In this document: piece after piece, positions 1 to 9,172 of the stretch
Position numbering within the stretch: position 1 is the stretch's first letter
How the letters are laid out: each line of letters opens with the position of its first letter
From: Brucella pecoris
Lineage (GTDB): Bacteria > Pseudomonadota > Alphaproteobacteria > Rhizobiales > Rhizobiaceae
Assembly: GCF_006376675.1 (NCBI RefSeq)
Contig: NZ_VEWK01000004.1
Coordinates: forward strand, 248,001-312,000
DNA length: 64,000 nt
Direction of reading: 5' to 3'
The notes under the pieces: model-generated
Seen by the model: the letters and a program-made list of their open reading frames with translations, nothing else
Told to the model about the DNA's origin: nothing
Database searches by the model: none
Translations under genes and position numbers: made by a program

Positions 1-324
1 ACCGGCGTTGGCATTTTCGGCCTCTACTTCTTCGAAAACAACGCCGACAAGCTGAAGGTTGCCACCGTCAACGACATCACGCCGTCGGCTGAAACCGTCG
101 CTTCGGGTGAATATCCGGTGTCGCGCCCGCTGTTCTTCTACGTGAAGAAGGCTCACCTCGGCGTTATCCCGGGTCTCAAGGAATATGTTGAGTTCTTCCT
201 GAACGATCAGATGATCGGTCCTGACGGCCCGCTTGCCGAATACGGCCTGGTTCCAGCTCCGGATGCAGAACGTGAAGCACAGCGCGCTGCCTTCTCCGAC
301 GGCAAGACGATGGCTGCGAAGTAA
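1..324 (+). CDS. pstS: PstS, phosphate-binding protein (3' part only)
   Basis: The window opens inside this gene; the last 107 codons are present and end in TAA. PstS is the periplasmic binding protein that hands inorganic phosphate to the PstCAB ABC transporter. The visible part reads in frame from base 1 and matches the C-terminal lobe of the family, with the conserved run PVSRPLFFYVKKAH around residues 38-51 of the fragment followed by a helix ending YVEFFL and the SDGKTMAAK tail. It is the first gene of the pst cluster seen here, 152 bp ahead of pstC and separated from it by a strong hairpin. The signal peptide and N-terminal lobe lie outside the window. Confidence 0.93.
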   Translation, partial: TGVGIFGLYFFENNADKLKVATVNDITPSAETVASGEYPVSRPLFFYVKKAHLGVIPGLKEYVEFFLNDQMIGPDGPLAEYGLVPAPDAEREAQRAAFSDGKTMAAK

Positions 325-337
325 GTTTTAATCTGTG

Positions 338-372
338 GAACGCGGGGATGACAAATCTCCGCGTTCTTCTCC
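338..372 (+). terminator. pstS-pstC intercistronic hairpin
   Basis: A 12-bp stem (338-349 with 355-366, arms GAACGCGGGGAT and ATCTCCGCGTTC, one G-T pair) closes a 5-base loop and is followed by a pyrimidine-rich stretch but no long T run. It sits 14 bases after the pstS stop and about 110 before pstC. Hairpins at this place in binding-protein operons commonly protect or partly terminate the transcript so that the binding protein is made in excess; that role is inferred. Confidence 0.6.
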
Positions 373-476
373 TTTCGCGCCTTTGCACTAAGACAGGCGC
401 ATCCGCGTGGAACGGCATAAGGGTGGAAGCTGCACCTGCTGCTGGTCCAAATCATCAGGGCAACCGGGGAAATTGA

Positions 477-1970
477 ATGTCCTTCTTTCTGGTTCTCGTC
501 AGTATCGTTGCAATCGGGCTGATTGGATTCTTCATAGGCCGGCAGCGTGCCGTTGCGCTGGACAAGATCCAGTCTGCTTCCGCGCAAGCCTCGCGGACCG
601 AGAAAATGCATTCCCGCCCGCATTATCATGGCTGGTGGGTTTTCCTCGTTTCTGCATTGCCTGCAGTTCTGTTTCTCGCTGTTTGGGCCGTTGGAACGTC
701 GGTTTATCTCGATCACAGTGCGACCGCGCGTCTGCCGGACGCCGTCGAGGGCGGTTCCTTTACCAATCGCAGCCTGCAGCTCGGCATGGTGCGGGGCCTC
801 GCCAACGGGCTTGACCGGCTGACGCCTGCCGAACTGGAAAATTTTCCGTCGACTTATCAGGACGCCCGCACACTTCTGGCATCCAAGGGCGTGGCGCTCG
901 CGACCGAAGGCCAGGATTACATGGTGCCGATCGCGCTTTATCTGAAAAAGGCAACAGCGCTGACGCACACCATCGGTTCTGCTGTTTCCCTGGTGATCGC
1001 CATTGCAGGCCTGATCTTCGGCCTTTCCACGATCAGCCGCCGCATGCGCGCGCGCAACAATGTCGAACGGATCGTTCTCTGGGGCCTGATCGCCGCGTCC
1101 GGCATCGCCATCCTGACGACCGTCGGCATCATCTGCTCGATGCTGTTCCAGACGATCAGCTTCTTCCAATCCGTTTCGCCGTGGGAATTCTTCTTCGGCA
1201 CAGTCTGGGACCCACGCTTTGCCGCTGCCGGTTCAGGTGGCGAAACGGGCCAGTTCGGTCTCATCCCGCTTCTGGCCGGTACGCTCTATATCGCGCTTGT
1301 GGCCATGCTGTTCGCGGTTCCTGTCGGATTGTTTTCGGCCATCTATATGGCAGAATATGCGTCACCAAGAGTGCGCACGGTTGTAAAACCGGTCCTCGAA
1401 CTTCTGGCCGGTATTCCCAGCATCGTCTACGGCTTCTTCGCCCTTGTGACTGTCGGGCCATTTCTGCGCGATCTTTCGATTGCCATTGCGGGAGGGCAGG
1501 GCTTTATCATGGCGCAGAGCGTTCTCACCGCAGGTCTCGTGATGGGCGTGATGCTGATCCCGTTCGTATCGTCGCTTTCCGATGACATCATCACCGCCGT
1601 GCCGCAGACGTTGCGCGACGGTTCGCTCGGTCTCGGTGCAACCCACTCTGAAACCATTAAGCGCGTGATCCTTCCGGCTGCTCTGCCCGGCATCGTCGGT
1701 GCGCTTTTGATGACTGCATCCCGCGCTATCGGTGAAACCATGATCGTGGTTCTGGCGGCAGGCGTTGCGGCCCGTATCAACATCAACCCCTTCGAGGCGA
1801 TGACCACCATCACGGTGAAAATCGTCAACCAGCTCACCGGTGACCTTGAGTTCAACTCGCCGCAAACGCTGGTGGCATTTGCGCTCGGCATCACGCTTTT
1901 CGTCCTGACGCTGATTATGAATATCTTTGCGCTGCATATCGTGCGCAAGTACCGGGAGCAGTACGAATAA
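477..1970 (+). CDS. pstC: PstC, phosphate ABC transporter permease
   Basis: Inner-membrane permease subunit that with PstA forms the phosphate channel. At 497 residues it is much longer than enterobacterial PstC (about 320): an N-terminal membrane segment and a largely periplasmic stretch up to about residue 150 precede the usual permease core. The ABC-permease EAA-type loop that contacts PstB is visible at about residues 378-400 (TLRDGSLGLGATHSETIKRV). The ATG at 477 is the first in the frame after the pstS hairpin. The TAA stop overlaps the pstA ATG by one base (TAATG), so the two are probably translationally coupled. Confidence 0.95.
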   Translation: MSFFLVLVSIVAIGLIGFFIGRQRAVALDKIQSASAQASRTEKMHSRPHYHGWWVFLVSALPAVLFLAVWAVGTSVYLDHSATARLPDAVEGGSFTNRSLQLGMVRGLANGLDRLTPAELENFPSTYQDARTLLASKGVALATEGQDYMVPIALYLKKATALTHTIGSAVSLVIAIAGLIFGLSTISRRMRARNNVERIVLWGLIAASGIAILTTVGIICSMLFQTISFFQSVSPWEFFFGTVWDPRFAAAGSGGETGQFGLIPLLAGTLYIALVAMLFAVPVGLFSAIYMAEYASPRVRTVVKPVLELLAGIPSIVYGFFALVTVGPFLRDLSIAIAGGQGFIMAQSVLTAGLVMGVMLIPFVSSLSDDIITAVPQTLRDGSLGLGATHSETIKRVILPAALPGIVGALLMTASRAIGETMIVVLAAGVAARININPFEAMTTITVKIVNQLTGDLEFNSPQTLVAFALGITLFVLTLIMNIFALHIVRKYREQYE

Positions 1971-3286
1971 TGACCGATACGACCCTCAACACCAGCGGCA
2001 CGACGGTACGACCGGCACGCCGCGATATCGGAATCAAACGTCGCTATGCCGCTGAACGTCGCTTCCGCTACTACGGTATTGCAGCGATTTCCATCGGCGT
2101 GTTCTTCCTCTGCGCGCTCCTGTTTTCGGTCTTTTCCAAGGGCTATACGGCCTTCTGGCAGACAACGCTTTATCTGCCGGTCAAGCTCAACGAGCAGGTC
2201 ATCGACCCGGGCAACAAGCGCGCAACCGATCCGAATGTGCTGATCACGGCCAACTATCCGCTGCTGGTGCGCGACGCCCTTGCGGAAAAGCTCGGTGTTT
2301 CGACCACAGATCGTCCGGCAATGCGCGATCTGGGCCGCTTCTATTCCGACGGCGTACGCATTCAGTTGCGCAGAATAGTGATGGATAATCCGTCGCTCAT
2401 CGGCACGACCCAGACCGTTCCGGTTCTGGCGGGCGCCGACATCGATTCCGCCTTCAAAGGGCAGATCGACCTCTCCGTGCCAGAGACGAGCCGCAAGGTT
2501 TCGGACCGTCAGGTTGGCTGGATGAAGACGCTTTCGGAAGAAGGCGTGATGAAGGAGGCCTTCAACACCGGTCTCTTCACCTTCGGCGCTTCCAGCCGTC
2601 CGGAGACGTCTGGTCTTGGCGTTGCGCTGGTCGGTTCGCTCTACATGATGCTGATCGTTCTCGGCCTGTCGCTGCCTATCGGCGTTGCTGCTTCGATCTA
2701 TCTGGAAGAGTTCGCCAAGAAAAACCGGTTCACCGATATGATCGAGGTGAACATCAACAATCTGGCAGCGGTTCCGTCCATCGTGTTCGGTCTGCTTGGA
2801 CTTGCGGTCTTCATCAATTTCTTCGGCCTGCCGCGCTCGGCTTCGCTGGTTGGTGGACTGGTGCTGACGTTGATGACGCTTCCCACCATCATCATCGCGA
2901 CCCGCGCTGCCCTTCGCGCCGTGCCGCCATCGATCCGCTCTGCGGCTCTTGGCCTTGGCGCCTCGAAAACGCAGATGGTGTTCCACCATGTCCTGCCGCT
3001 TGCCGCACCTGGCATTCTGACCGGTACCATTATTGGCCTCGCCCATGCGCTTGGTGAAACCGCGCCGCTTCTGCTGATCGGCATGGTGGCTTTCGTTGCC
3101 GACGTTCCGTCGACACCGATGGACCCTTCGACCGCTCTGCCGGTCCAGATCTATATGTGGGCAAACGAAGCAGAACGTGCCTTTGTGGAACGCACGTCAG
3201 GCGCTATCATCGTCCTGCTTCTGTTCCTTGCCGTGATGAACATTGCAGCAATCATTCTGCGCCGCCGCTTCGAGCGCCGCTGGTAA
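1970..3286 (+). CDS. pstA: PstA, phosphate ABC transporter permease
   Basis: Second permease subunit of the high-affinity phosphate transporter. Its 438 residues comprise one N-terminal membrane segment (about 38-60), a periplasmic domain of the DUF3333 kind (about 60-200) and a permease core with the EAA-type loop near residues 312-340 ([20 protein letters not shown]). The long periplasmic domain is usual for alphaproteobacterial PstA and absent from the enterobacterial protein. The start overlaps the pstC stop by one base; pstB follows after 16 bases. Confidence 0.95.
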   Translation: MTDTTLNTSGTTVRPARRDIGIKRRYAAERRFRYYGIAAISIGVFFLCALLFSVFSKGYTAFWQTTLYLPVKLNEQVIDPGNKRATDPNVLITANYPLLVRDALAEKLGVSTTDRPAMRDLGRFYSDGVRIQLRRIVMDNPSLIGTTQTVPVLAGADIDSAFKGQIDLSVPETSRKVSDRQVGWMKTLSEEGVMKEAFNTGLFTFGASSRPETSGLGVALVGSLYMMLIVLGLSLPIGVAASIYLEEFAKKNRFTDMIEVNINNLAAVPSIVFGLLGLAVFINFFGLPRSASLVGGLVLTLMTLPTIIIATRAALRAVPPSIRSAALGLGASKTQMVFHHVLPLAAPGILTGTIIGLAHALGETAPLLLIGMVAFVADVPSTPMDPSTALPVQIYMWANEAERAFVERTSGAIIVLLLFLAVMNIAAIILRRRFERRW

Positions 3287-3302
3287 ACGGGAGTCGAAAG
3301 CT

Positions 3303-4124
3303 ATGAATCTGATGACCGAACGATCTCTCGAGAAAGCCGTAGGAGAAAAAATGAACGCCAACGCCAATTCCATAAAGATGCGCGGCGACAAGGTCTGCGT
3401 ATTTTATGGTGAGAAGCAGGCGCTGTTCGACGTCGATCTGGAAATCCAGGAACAGATGGTCACGGCGCTGATCGGCCCCTCCGGTTGTGGCAAGTCTACT
3501 TTCCTGCGTTCGCTCAATCGCATGAACGATACGATTGAAGGCTGCAAGGTCGGCGGCAAGATCACGCTCGACAATGAGGACATCTACGATCCGAAGATCG
3601 ATGTCGTCGAATTGCGCGCCCGCGTTGGCATGGTGTTCCAGAAGCCGAATCCGTTTCCGAAGTCGATTTATGAAAATGTCGCCTACGGCCCGCGCATTCA
3701 CGGTCTGGCCCGTACCAAGGCCGATCTGGAGGAAATCGTCGTGACGAGCCTGCAGAAGGCAAGCTTGTTCGAGGAAGTGAAGGACCGTCTGCACGATGCG
3801 GGCACGGGCCTTTCCGGTGGCCAGCAGCAGCGCCTCTGCATTGCGCGCGCGATTGCAGTGAGCCCGGAAGTCATTCTCATGGACGAACCTTGCTCGGCGC
3901 TCGACCCGATTGCTACCGCCAAGGTGGAGGAGCTGATCGACGAACTGCGCCAGAACTACACGATCGTGATCGTCACCCACTCCATGCAGCAGGCCGCCCG
4001 CGTTTCGCAGCGCACTGCCATGTTCCATCTCGGCAATCTGGTCGAAGTGGGCGACACGGAAACCATGTTCACCGCGCCGACCGAAAAGCGCACGCAGGAC
4101 TACATCACCGGACGCTTTGGCTAA
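3303..4124 (+). CDS. pstB: PstB, phosphate ABC transporter ATPase
   Basis: Cytoplasmic ATPase that powers phosphate import. Walker A GPSGCGKS is at residues 58-65, the ABC signature LSGGQQQ near 170 and Walker B VILMDEP near 191-197, followed by the H-loop in [12 protein letters not shown]. The frame is open back into pstA (to 3243), but the ATG at 3303 lies just after the pstA stop and behind a GGGAG-like site, giving 273 residues, normal for the family; an internal ATG at 3351 is an alternative. phoU follows 65 bp downstream. Confidence 0.95.
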   Translation: MNLMTERSLEKAVGEKMNANANSIKMRGDKVCVFYGEKQALFDVDLEIQEQMVTALIGPSGCGKSTFLRSLNRMNDTIEGCKVGGKITLDNEDIYDPKIDVVELRARVGMVFQKPNPFPKSIYENVAYGPRIHGLARTKADLEEIVVTSLQKASLFEEVKDRLHDAGTGLSGGQQQRLCIARAIAVSPEVILMDEPCSALDPIATAKVEELIDELRQNYTIVIVTHSMQQAARVSQRTAMFHLGNLVEVGDTETMFTAPTEKRTQDYITGRFG

Positions 4125-4189
4125 TCCGGAACTGCGCTCAAACAGATAGACAGTGCGGCTTCCCCGCAATTTATATTACGAGGTCTACT

Positions 4190-4912
4190 ATGCCGTCTCA
4201 GCATACCGTTCGCTCCTACGATGAGGAATTGAAGTTTCTCACCCATAAGATCGCCGAAATGGGCGGACATGCGGAACGTATGGTCGAGCAGTCGGTCGCC
4301 GCTATCGTCAATGCGGACAATGCGCTTGCACAACGCGTTATCTCCGACGATCTCATCCTCGATGCCAGTGAGCGCGAGATTGACGACAAGGCCGTGATGA
4401 TTATCGCCAAGCGTCAGCCCATGGCTGTGGACTTGCGCGAGATCATCGGCTCGATCCGTATCTCCGCCGATCTGGAGCGCGTGGGCGATCTGGGTAAGAA
4501 CATTGCCAAGCGCGTTGCCGCCGTTTCGGAATCACGCCAGCCGGTAAAGCTCTATCGCGGGCTTGAAACGCTGGCCGAACTGGCGCTGACCCAGCTCAAG
4601 GATGTGCTCGACGCCTATGCGTCGCGGTCAGTGCAGCAGATCAATGTCGTTCGCGATCGTGATGACGAGATTGACGCCATGTACACGTCGCTGTTCCGCG
4701 AACTGCTTACCTACATGATGGAGGATCCGCGCAATATTTCCGCCTGCACGCATCTTCTATTCTGCGCGAAGAACATCGAGCGCATCGGCGATCATGCGAC
4801 CAACATCGCGGAGACCGTCTATTACATTGTGACCGGCCTGCAAATGCCGGCCGAACGGCCCAAGGAAGACCTGAGCCACGGCATAGTCGTGGATGAGGCG
4901 CGTAAACCCTGA
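4190..4912 (+). CDS. phoU: PhoU, phosphate signalling regulator
   Basis: PhoU couples the Pst transporter to the PhoR-PhoB two-component system and keeps the Pho regulon off when phosphate is plentiful. The 240 residues make two copies of the PhoU three-helix domain (about 20-110 and 125-215), each with the family E(K)xxDxxxD-like metal-binding cluster (ERVGDLGKNIAKR and ERIGDHATNIAE). The frame is open upstream into pstB; the ATG at 4190 starts the conserved MPSQHTVRSYDEEL sequence. It lies between pstB and phoB, the common alphaproteobacterial order. Confidence 0.95.
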   Translation: MPSQHTVRSYDEELKFLTHKIAEMGGHAERMVEQSVAAIVNADNALAQRVISDDLILDASEREIDDKAVMIIAKRQPMAVDLREIIGSIRISADLERVGDLGKNIAKRVAAVSESRQPVKLYRGLETLAELALTQLKDVLDAYASRSVQQINVVRDRDDEIDAMYTSLFRELLTYMMEDPRNISACTHLLFCAKNIERIGDHATNIAETVYYIVTGLQMPAERPKEDLSHGIVVDEARKP

Positions 4913-5028
4913 ACCACAGTCGGCCGAACTTCGGTCCGGCGGTTGAGAATGAGTGAATAGCGCGGCGGCACGCGGTCGATTGGGGGATTGTATCCACCGC
5001 CCGCCGAATTTGGATAGGGAAATACTGG

Positions 5029-5715
5029 ATGTCACAGGCACCCAAAATCGCTGTGGTAGAAGACGAAGAGGCGCTGAGCGTTCTGCTTCGCTACAATCTC
5101 GAGGCTGAGGGCTACCAGGTCGATACGATGCTGCGCGGCGACGAGGCCGAAATCGCCTTGCGCGAGAACGTGCCGGATCTGCTCATTCTGGACTGGATGC
5201 TGCCAGGCGTATCGGGCATCGAGCTTTGCCGCCGCCTGCGTCAATGGCCTGAAACGGAGCGTCTGCCGATCATCATGCTGACGGCGCGTGGCGAGGAAAG
5301 CGAGCGTGTTCGCGGCTTGAGCGTCGGCGCGGACGATTATGTCGTGAAGCCATTTTCGACACCGGAACTTCTGGCGCGCGTCAAGGCGATGCTGCGCCGG
5401 TCCAATCCAAGCATTCTTTCTCACGTGCTGAAAGTGGGGGATCTCGTTCTCGACCGCCAGCAGCATCGTGTCTATCGCAAGGAAAAGGAAGTTCGCCTTG
5501 GGCCGACGGAATTCCGCCTGCTCGAATATTTCATGATGTCGCCTGGTCGTGTTTTCTCGCGAAGCCAGCTTCTCGATGGAGTATGGGGACCGGATATCTA
5601 TGTGGACGATCGCACTGTGGACGTTCATGTCGGACGGTTGCGCAAGGCGATCAATGTTGGTCGCGCACTTGATCTGATCCGCACGGTCCGCGGCGCCGGT
5701 TATTCTTTCGGCTGA
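5029..5715 (+). CDS. phoB: PhoB, phosphate regulon response regulator
   Basis: OmpR/PhoB-type transcription factor that activates phosphate-starvation genes when phosphorylated by PhoR. Receiver domain 1-120 with acidic pocket E11-D12, phosphoacceptor Asp55 (LLILDWMLPG), Thr85 and Lys107 (DDYVVKPF); winged-helix effector about 130-228 (FRLLEYFMMSPGRVFSR, DDRTVDVHVGRLRKAI). Length of 228 is typical. phoR is not in the window, and no tandem CTGTCAT Pho box is visible in the 116 bp between phoU and phoB, so phoB may be transcribed with pstSCAB-phoU. Confidence 0.96.
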   Translation: MSQAPKIAVVEDEEALSVLLRYNLEAEGYQVDTMLRGDEAEIALRENVPDLLILDWMLPGVSGIELCRRLRQWPETERLPIIMLTARGEESERVRGLSVGADDYVVKPFSTPELLARVKAMLRRSNPSILSHVLKVGDLVLDRQQHRVYRKEKEVRLGPTEFRLLEYFMMSPGRVFSRSQLLDGVWGPDIYVDDRTVDVHVGRLRKAINVGRALDLIRTVRGAGYSFG

Positions 5716-5754
5716 TCGACGCTGTCATCCACGATTTCAGGAATTGAACTTATC

Positions 5755-5788
5755 CGGTCCGCCACGGCTCTCGTGGTGGACCGTCTTT
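5755..5788 (+). terminator. Hairpin after phoB, probable end of the pst-pho unit
   Basis: An 11-bp stem (5755-5765 with 5773-5783; arms CGGTCCGCCAC and GTGGTGGACCG) with a 7-base loop, followed by TCTTTGC. It begins 40 bp after the phoB stop. The T run is short, so termination may be partial. Confidence 0.65.
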
Positions 5789-6371
5789 GCTTGCGGCGAA
5801 GCGTTGTGATGCGCAGATCGGGCTCGTCCGATTCGCATTGGGACGGTCGAAACAGGCGTCGAAAACCCGATCTCACGCGATGTTACACATCTGTTTCCAA
5901 AGTTGACATGGAGCAACGGAACCTCTCTCTGAACAGAAATTCCGTAGATCATTTGAAACACCACGAATGTGCTTGCAAAAACTGCGCAAGCAAAAGCGAA
6001 TTAAGGCAGCGATATGGCGTGTATTGCGAGACTTTGAATCTCATTAAATCAATATCTTATCTGAATTGATAGGTCACGTTAAGAAATTGTTAATATATTT
6101 AAAGGGCTTGTAGGCATATTCGCACTCTCGATTCGGAATTGTTTTCGGACGTTTCAGCCGTTCTCAGCATTGTTGGGATTTGACCCTTCGCCTTTTTTTG
6201 GCCTAAAAATTCCAAAACCTTGAATTCGATTGAGCGACAGTAGGGCGTGTGATTTTGATCTTCGTCCTCTTTGACTTGCACCGCAGTCAAACGTTCGAGC
6301 GCATCGTTCCAGATGTGTTTGCCCGAACGGATGACTGGATCAGTTAAGGGTCCTAATATGAGACTAAGCCA
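5784..6371 (+). other. 588-bp intergenic region, AT-rich in the middle
   Basis: No credible gene is visible between phoB and the cell-wall hydrolase. The stretch around 5990-6110 is clearly more AT-rich than its surroundings and contains a CtrA-type box and a possible promoter (listed separately). The open frames here have no family resemblance that I recognise and no good ribosome binding site. Confidence 0.6.
6066..6094 (+). promoter_or_regulatory. CtrA-type box TTAA-N7-TTAA overlapping a possible promoter
   Basis: TTAA at 6079-6082 and TTAA at 6090-6093 are separated by exactly seven bases, the spacing of the CtrA consensus known from Caulobacter and Brucella. A TTGATA (6066-6071) and GTTAAT (6089-6094) pair at 17-bp spacing overlaps it and may be a sigma-70 promoter. 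It lies about 280 bp upstream of the cell-wall hydrolase gene. Regulation by CtrA is inferred from the motif alone. Confidence 0.5.
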
Positions 6372-6375
6372 TTGA
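6358..6375 (+). other. Five-codon mini-ORF overlapping the hydrolase start
   Basis: ATG at 6358, preceded by AAGGG at eight bases, reads MRLSH and stops at TGA 6373-6375. The stop overlaps the TTG start of the next gene (6372-6374). The arrangement could couple initiation at the weak TTG to translation of the mini-ORF; this is inference. Confidence 0.4.
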
Positions 6376-7319
6376 CGCGCGCCGCGAAGTGGAAATTGCC
6401 CGTTCTTATCGGGCTAGTGGTTGCGCCTTTCGTGGTGACCGGTTGCACGACGACCGGAACCTCGGGAAAAGCCAATTCGGAAAAGACGGCGGCAAGCCAC
6501 GTCAAGACCGTCAATGGCGTGAAGACCTATACCTACACCGCACGGGACAAGAATTGTCTTGAGCGTGCGATGTTCTTCGAATCTAACCGTTCGAGTTCCG
6601 ATGGCCTTCTGGCTGTCGGCACGGTTGTCATGAACCGCCTCGCATCGGGCCGTTATCCGGATACGATTTGTGGTGTCGTCGGTCAGAAGAACCAGTTTGC
6701 ACCTGGTGTTCTTTCACGCCAAATGAATTCCAAAGCGCTGCCGGACGTCCAGGCCGCCGCCGACGCAGTCCTCAAAGGAGAACGGCATCCAAAGTTGAAG
6801 AATGCCATGTTCTTCCACACGGCTGGCCTGAAATTCCCCTATAACAACATGCATTATGTGCTCGTTGCGGGTGGCAATTCCTTCTACGAGAAGCGTAATC
6901 GCGACGGCTCGCTGCAAAGCCCGGTTCCGCAGGATCCATACAACCTCGCTCTGGCCTATTCACCACAATCGCCGTCCCTTCCGCAGGATCCGTCTTATGA
7001 CGTGACCCTGCGGCAGACTGGCCCGGTTCCGGGAACGGAACCAACCGTTCAGGTGGCGCTCGCGGAAGCTGTAAAGGCTCAAAGCGTCGAACAGAATGTC
7101 GGTGCTGGTCCGCAGGCTCGTGGCGACCGCCTGGCGCGCCATCGCGGTGTTGCAGCGCCTCAACAGGAACAGCCTGTGCAGATGGCCTCCTACCAGTCGC
7201 AATTCGATACGACTGCTCCGCAGGCGACATCACTCGGCTATGCCCCTGCAAGCCAGAAGCAGGTTGACGCCATCGGCGCGCTCCTTCTGTCTCAGGACCG
7301 CCCGGAAGCACCGTTATAA
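6372..7319 (+). CDS. SleB-type cell-wall hydrolase, lipoprotein
   Basis: Probable peptidoglycan hydrolase of the SleB/Hydrolase_2 family. A TTG start gives 315 residues with a positively charged n-region, a hydrophobic core and the lipobox VTGC (Cys25), so a lipid-anchored envelope protein is expected. The hydrolase domain spans about residues 58-175 (CLERAMFFESNRSSSDGLLA with candidate catalytic Glu70, then MNRL, NQFAPGV). The C-terminal 120 residues are Pro/Gln-rich and probably disordered. No ATG in frame lies at a sensible place; the TTG overlaps a five-codon ORF. A CtrA-type box upstream suggests cell-cycle control. Confidence 0.85.
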   Translation: MTRAAKWKLPVLIGLVVAPFVVTGCTTTGTSGKANSEKTAASHVKTVNGVKTYTYTARDKNCLERAMFFESNRSSSDGLLAVGTVVMNRLASGRYPDTICGVVGQKNQFAPGVLSRQMNSKALPDVQAAADAVLKGERHPKLKNAMFFHTAGLKFPYNNMHYVLVAGGNSFYEKRNRDGSLQSPVPQDPYNLALAYSPQSPSLPQDPSYDVTLRQTGPVPGTEPTVQVALAEAVKAQSVEQNVGAGPQARGDRLARHRGVAAPQQEQPVQMASYQSQFDTTAPQATSLGYAPASQKQVDAIGALLLSQDRPEAPL

Positions 7320-7346
7320 GAAGCATTTTTATACTCGGATAAACTG

Positions 7347-7384
7347 AAACGCCGGTCTGATTTCATTCAGATCGGCGTTTTGAT
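7347..7384. terminator. Bidirectional terminator between convergent genes
   Basis: Arms AACGCCGGTCTGA (7348-7360) and TTCAGATCGGCGTT (from 7367) form a long stem with one mismatch, with A/T runs on both outer sides. It lies 28 bp after the hydrolase stop and 37 bp beyond the stop of the minus-strand lipoprotein. Confidence 0.8.
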
Positions 7385-7420
7385 TTCATGGCTGGCTGCC
7401 GTCGCTTTCCGGTGCTGGAT

Positions 7421-7675
7421 TCAAGGCCGGTAGATTGGACGATAGATCACCATCGGTGTGTCGTAGAAATCGACCTGGTTCTGCCAGGCGCGCCGATCGG
7501 CTCTGCGATCGAGGTCTAATCGCATGAGGCAATTGGCGAAAGCGTCGGTCTTGGCCTTGAAACCATAGCTGCGGCAGGTCTGTTCGTCGGCGGCGCGGCG
7601 TTGTTCGGGCGTCATGGTCACGCAGCCTGCAAGCAGACCTGTAATGCCCAGCAAGATAAGCACTTTCTTATTCAT
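7421..7675 (-). CDS. Small lipoprotein of unknown function
   Basis: An 84-residue protein starting MNKKVLILLGITGLLAGC, a clear lipoprotein signal peptide with lipobox LAGC (Cys18). The remainder (TPEQRRAADEQTCRSYGF, with three cysteines in the mature part counting the anchor, and a Tyr/Pro-rich tail ending YRPIYRP) resembles short conserved alphaproteobacterial envelope proteins without known role. The frame is open upstream to 7825, but the ATG at 7675 begins the signal peptide. It diverges from the M29 aminopeptidase gene. Confidence 0.75.
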   Translation of the reverse strand: MNKKVLILLGITGLLAGCVTMTPEQRRAADEQTCRSYGFKAKTDAFANCLMRLDLDRRADRRAWQNQVDFYDTPMVIYRPIYRP

Positions 7676-7800
7676 TACTAACTGCTTTCTTCTGCAACTG
7701 GCCGCATGAATACTATAGCGCAATGGCAGGAAAAAAGGTGGTGAAATTATGCCGTCTGATAAACTATCAGTGATTCCATATCCAAAGAGGTCTTCCACCC

Positions 7801-9054
7801 ATGGCTCATGAAAAGCTGAACCCAATCATCGACCCGGTGAAACTTGAACGTCTGGCGGAAGTCGCTGTTCGCGTTGGCCTGCAATTGCGCGAGGGACAAG
7901 ATCTCGTCATCACGGCACCGGTCGTCGCGCTGCCGCTGGTTCGCCTCATCGCCAAACATGCCTACAAGGCTGGCGCCGGTTTGGTAACGCCATTCTTCGC
8001 GGACGATGAAATGGCGCTCGCTCGTTACGAGAACGCACCTGACGCGAGTTTCGACCGCGCAGCAAACTGGCTTTATGAAGGCATGGCAAAGGCCTATTCG
8101 GATGGTGCCGCTCGACTGGCCATCGCAGCCGATAATCCCATGCTCCTTTCCAGCCAGGATCCGGCCAAGGTTTCACGTGCCAACCGCGCCAATTCGAAGG
8201 CTTATCAGCCGGCACTCGAGAAGATCGCCGGTTTCGACATCAACTGGAACATCGTCTCCTATCCCAACCCGGCATGGGCGAAGCTCATGTTTCCAAACGA
8301 ACCGGAAGACATTGCGACCCACGAGCTGGCCGAAGCAATCTTCGCGGCTTCACGTGTCGATGTTGGCGATCCGGTCGGCGCCTGGGCGGCACACAATGCA
8401 GCGCTTCGTACGCGCACCCGCTTCCTGAACGGCAAGACTTATAGCGCCTTGTATTTCAAAGGCCCGAACACCGACCTGACGGTCGGACTTGCTGATGGTC
8501 ATGAATGGCACGGCGGTGCTTCCACCGCGAAAAATGGTATCACCTGCAATCCGAACATTCCGACGGAGGAGGTATTCACCACGCCTCATGCACTGCGTGT
8601 CGAGGGGTATGTGACGAGTACCAAACCTCTGTCGCATCAGGGCACCCTGATCGAGAATATTGCGGTTCGCTTTGAAGGCGGACGGATCGTCGAGGCGAAG
8701 GCCAGTCGCGGTGAAGAAGTTCTCAACAAAGTGCTGGATACGGATGAAGGCGCCCGTCGTCTGGGTGAAGTGGCACTTGTGCCGCATTCCTCGCCGATCT
8801 CGCAGGGCGGGCTTCTGTTCTACAACACCTTGTTCGATGAAAATGCTGCAAGCCACATTGCGCTCGGCCAGTGCTATTCCAAATGCTTTGTCGATGGCGC
8901 AAACCTCACGCCGGAACAGATCAAGGCGCAAGGTGGCAATTCAAGTCTCATCCATATCGACTGGATGATCGGCTCTGGCCAGATCGACGTCGATGGCATC
9001 AACCCGAATGGAACTCGCGAACCGGTGATGCGAAGCGGCGAATGGGCTAACTAG
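7801..9054 (+). CDS. M29-family metalloaminopeptidase (AmpS/PepS type)
   Basis: Cytosolic aminopeptidase that removes N-terminal residues with two metal ions. Its 417 residues fit the family. The ligand motifs of the C-terminal half are visible: the Glu of LGEVALVPHSSPIS, the His of NTLFDENAASHIALG, and the His-Asp pair of SLIHIDWMIGSG. ATG at 7801 starts MAHEKLNPIIDPVKLERLAEV. The stop codon TAG (9052-9054) is part of the TAGAGC end of the palindromic repeat that follows, so the last codons border directly on the repeat. Confidence 0.9.
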   Translation: MAHEKLNPIIDPVKLERLAEVAVRVGLQLREGQDLVITAPVVALPLVRLIAKHAYKAGAGLVTPFFADDEMALARYENAPDASFDRAANWLYEGMAKAYSDGAARLAIAADNPMLLSSQDPAKVSRANRANSKAYQPALEKIAGFDINWNIVSYPNPAWAKLMFPNEPEDIATHELAEAIFAASRVDVGDPVGAWAAHNAALRTRTRFLNGKTYSALYFKGPNTDLTVGLADGHEWHGGASTAKNGITCNPNIPTEEVFTTPHALRVEGYVTSTKPLSHQGTLIENIAVRFEGGRIVEAKASRGEEVLNKVLDTDEGARRLGEVALVPHSSPISQGGLLFYNTLFDENAASHIALGQCYSKCFVDGANLTPEQIKAQGGNSSLIHIDWMIGSGQIDVDGINPNGTREPVMRSGEWAN

Positions 9055-9157
9055 AGCATGTCTCCCGAAAGTGGGAACCGGTTTCGGGATAAAGACATGC
9101 GTAAAAACAAATGGATAGAGCATTTCCAATGATTCAATCAAAACAGGAAATGCTCTA
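9053..9157 (+). repeat. Two-part palindromic repeat, copy 1
   Basis: Head palindrome 9057-9101 (GCATGTCTCCCGAAAG to AAGACATGC), A-rich linker, then tail palindrome with arms GAGCATTTCC and GGAAATGCTC. Resembles the short palindromic repeats described in Brucella and rhizobia (Bru-RS/RIME-like; family assignment by memory). It overlaps the stop codon of the aminopeptidase gene. Confidence 0.85.
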
Positions 9158-9172
9158 ACTATCGAGGAACAG

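Noticed and set aside
4913..5028. Pho box ahead of phoB
   Set aside because: No tandem CTGTCAT repeats; a single CTGTCAT occurs after phoB (5721-5728) and is not placed to act on it.
5773..6069. A 98-codon frame after phoB
   Set aside because: It starts inside the terminator stem and reads as low-quality Arg/Ser-rich sequence with no recognisable domain.
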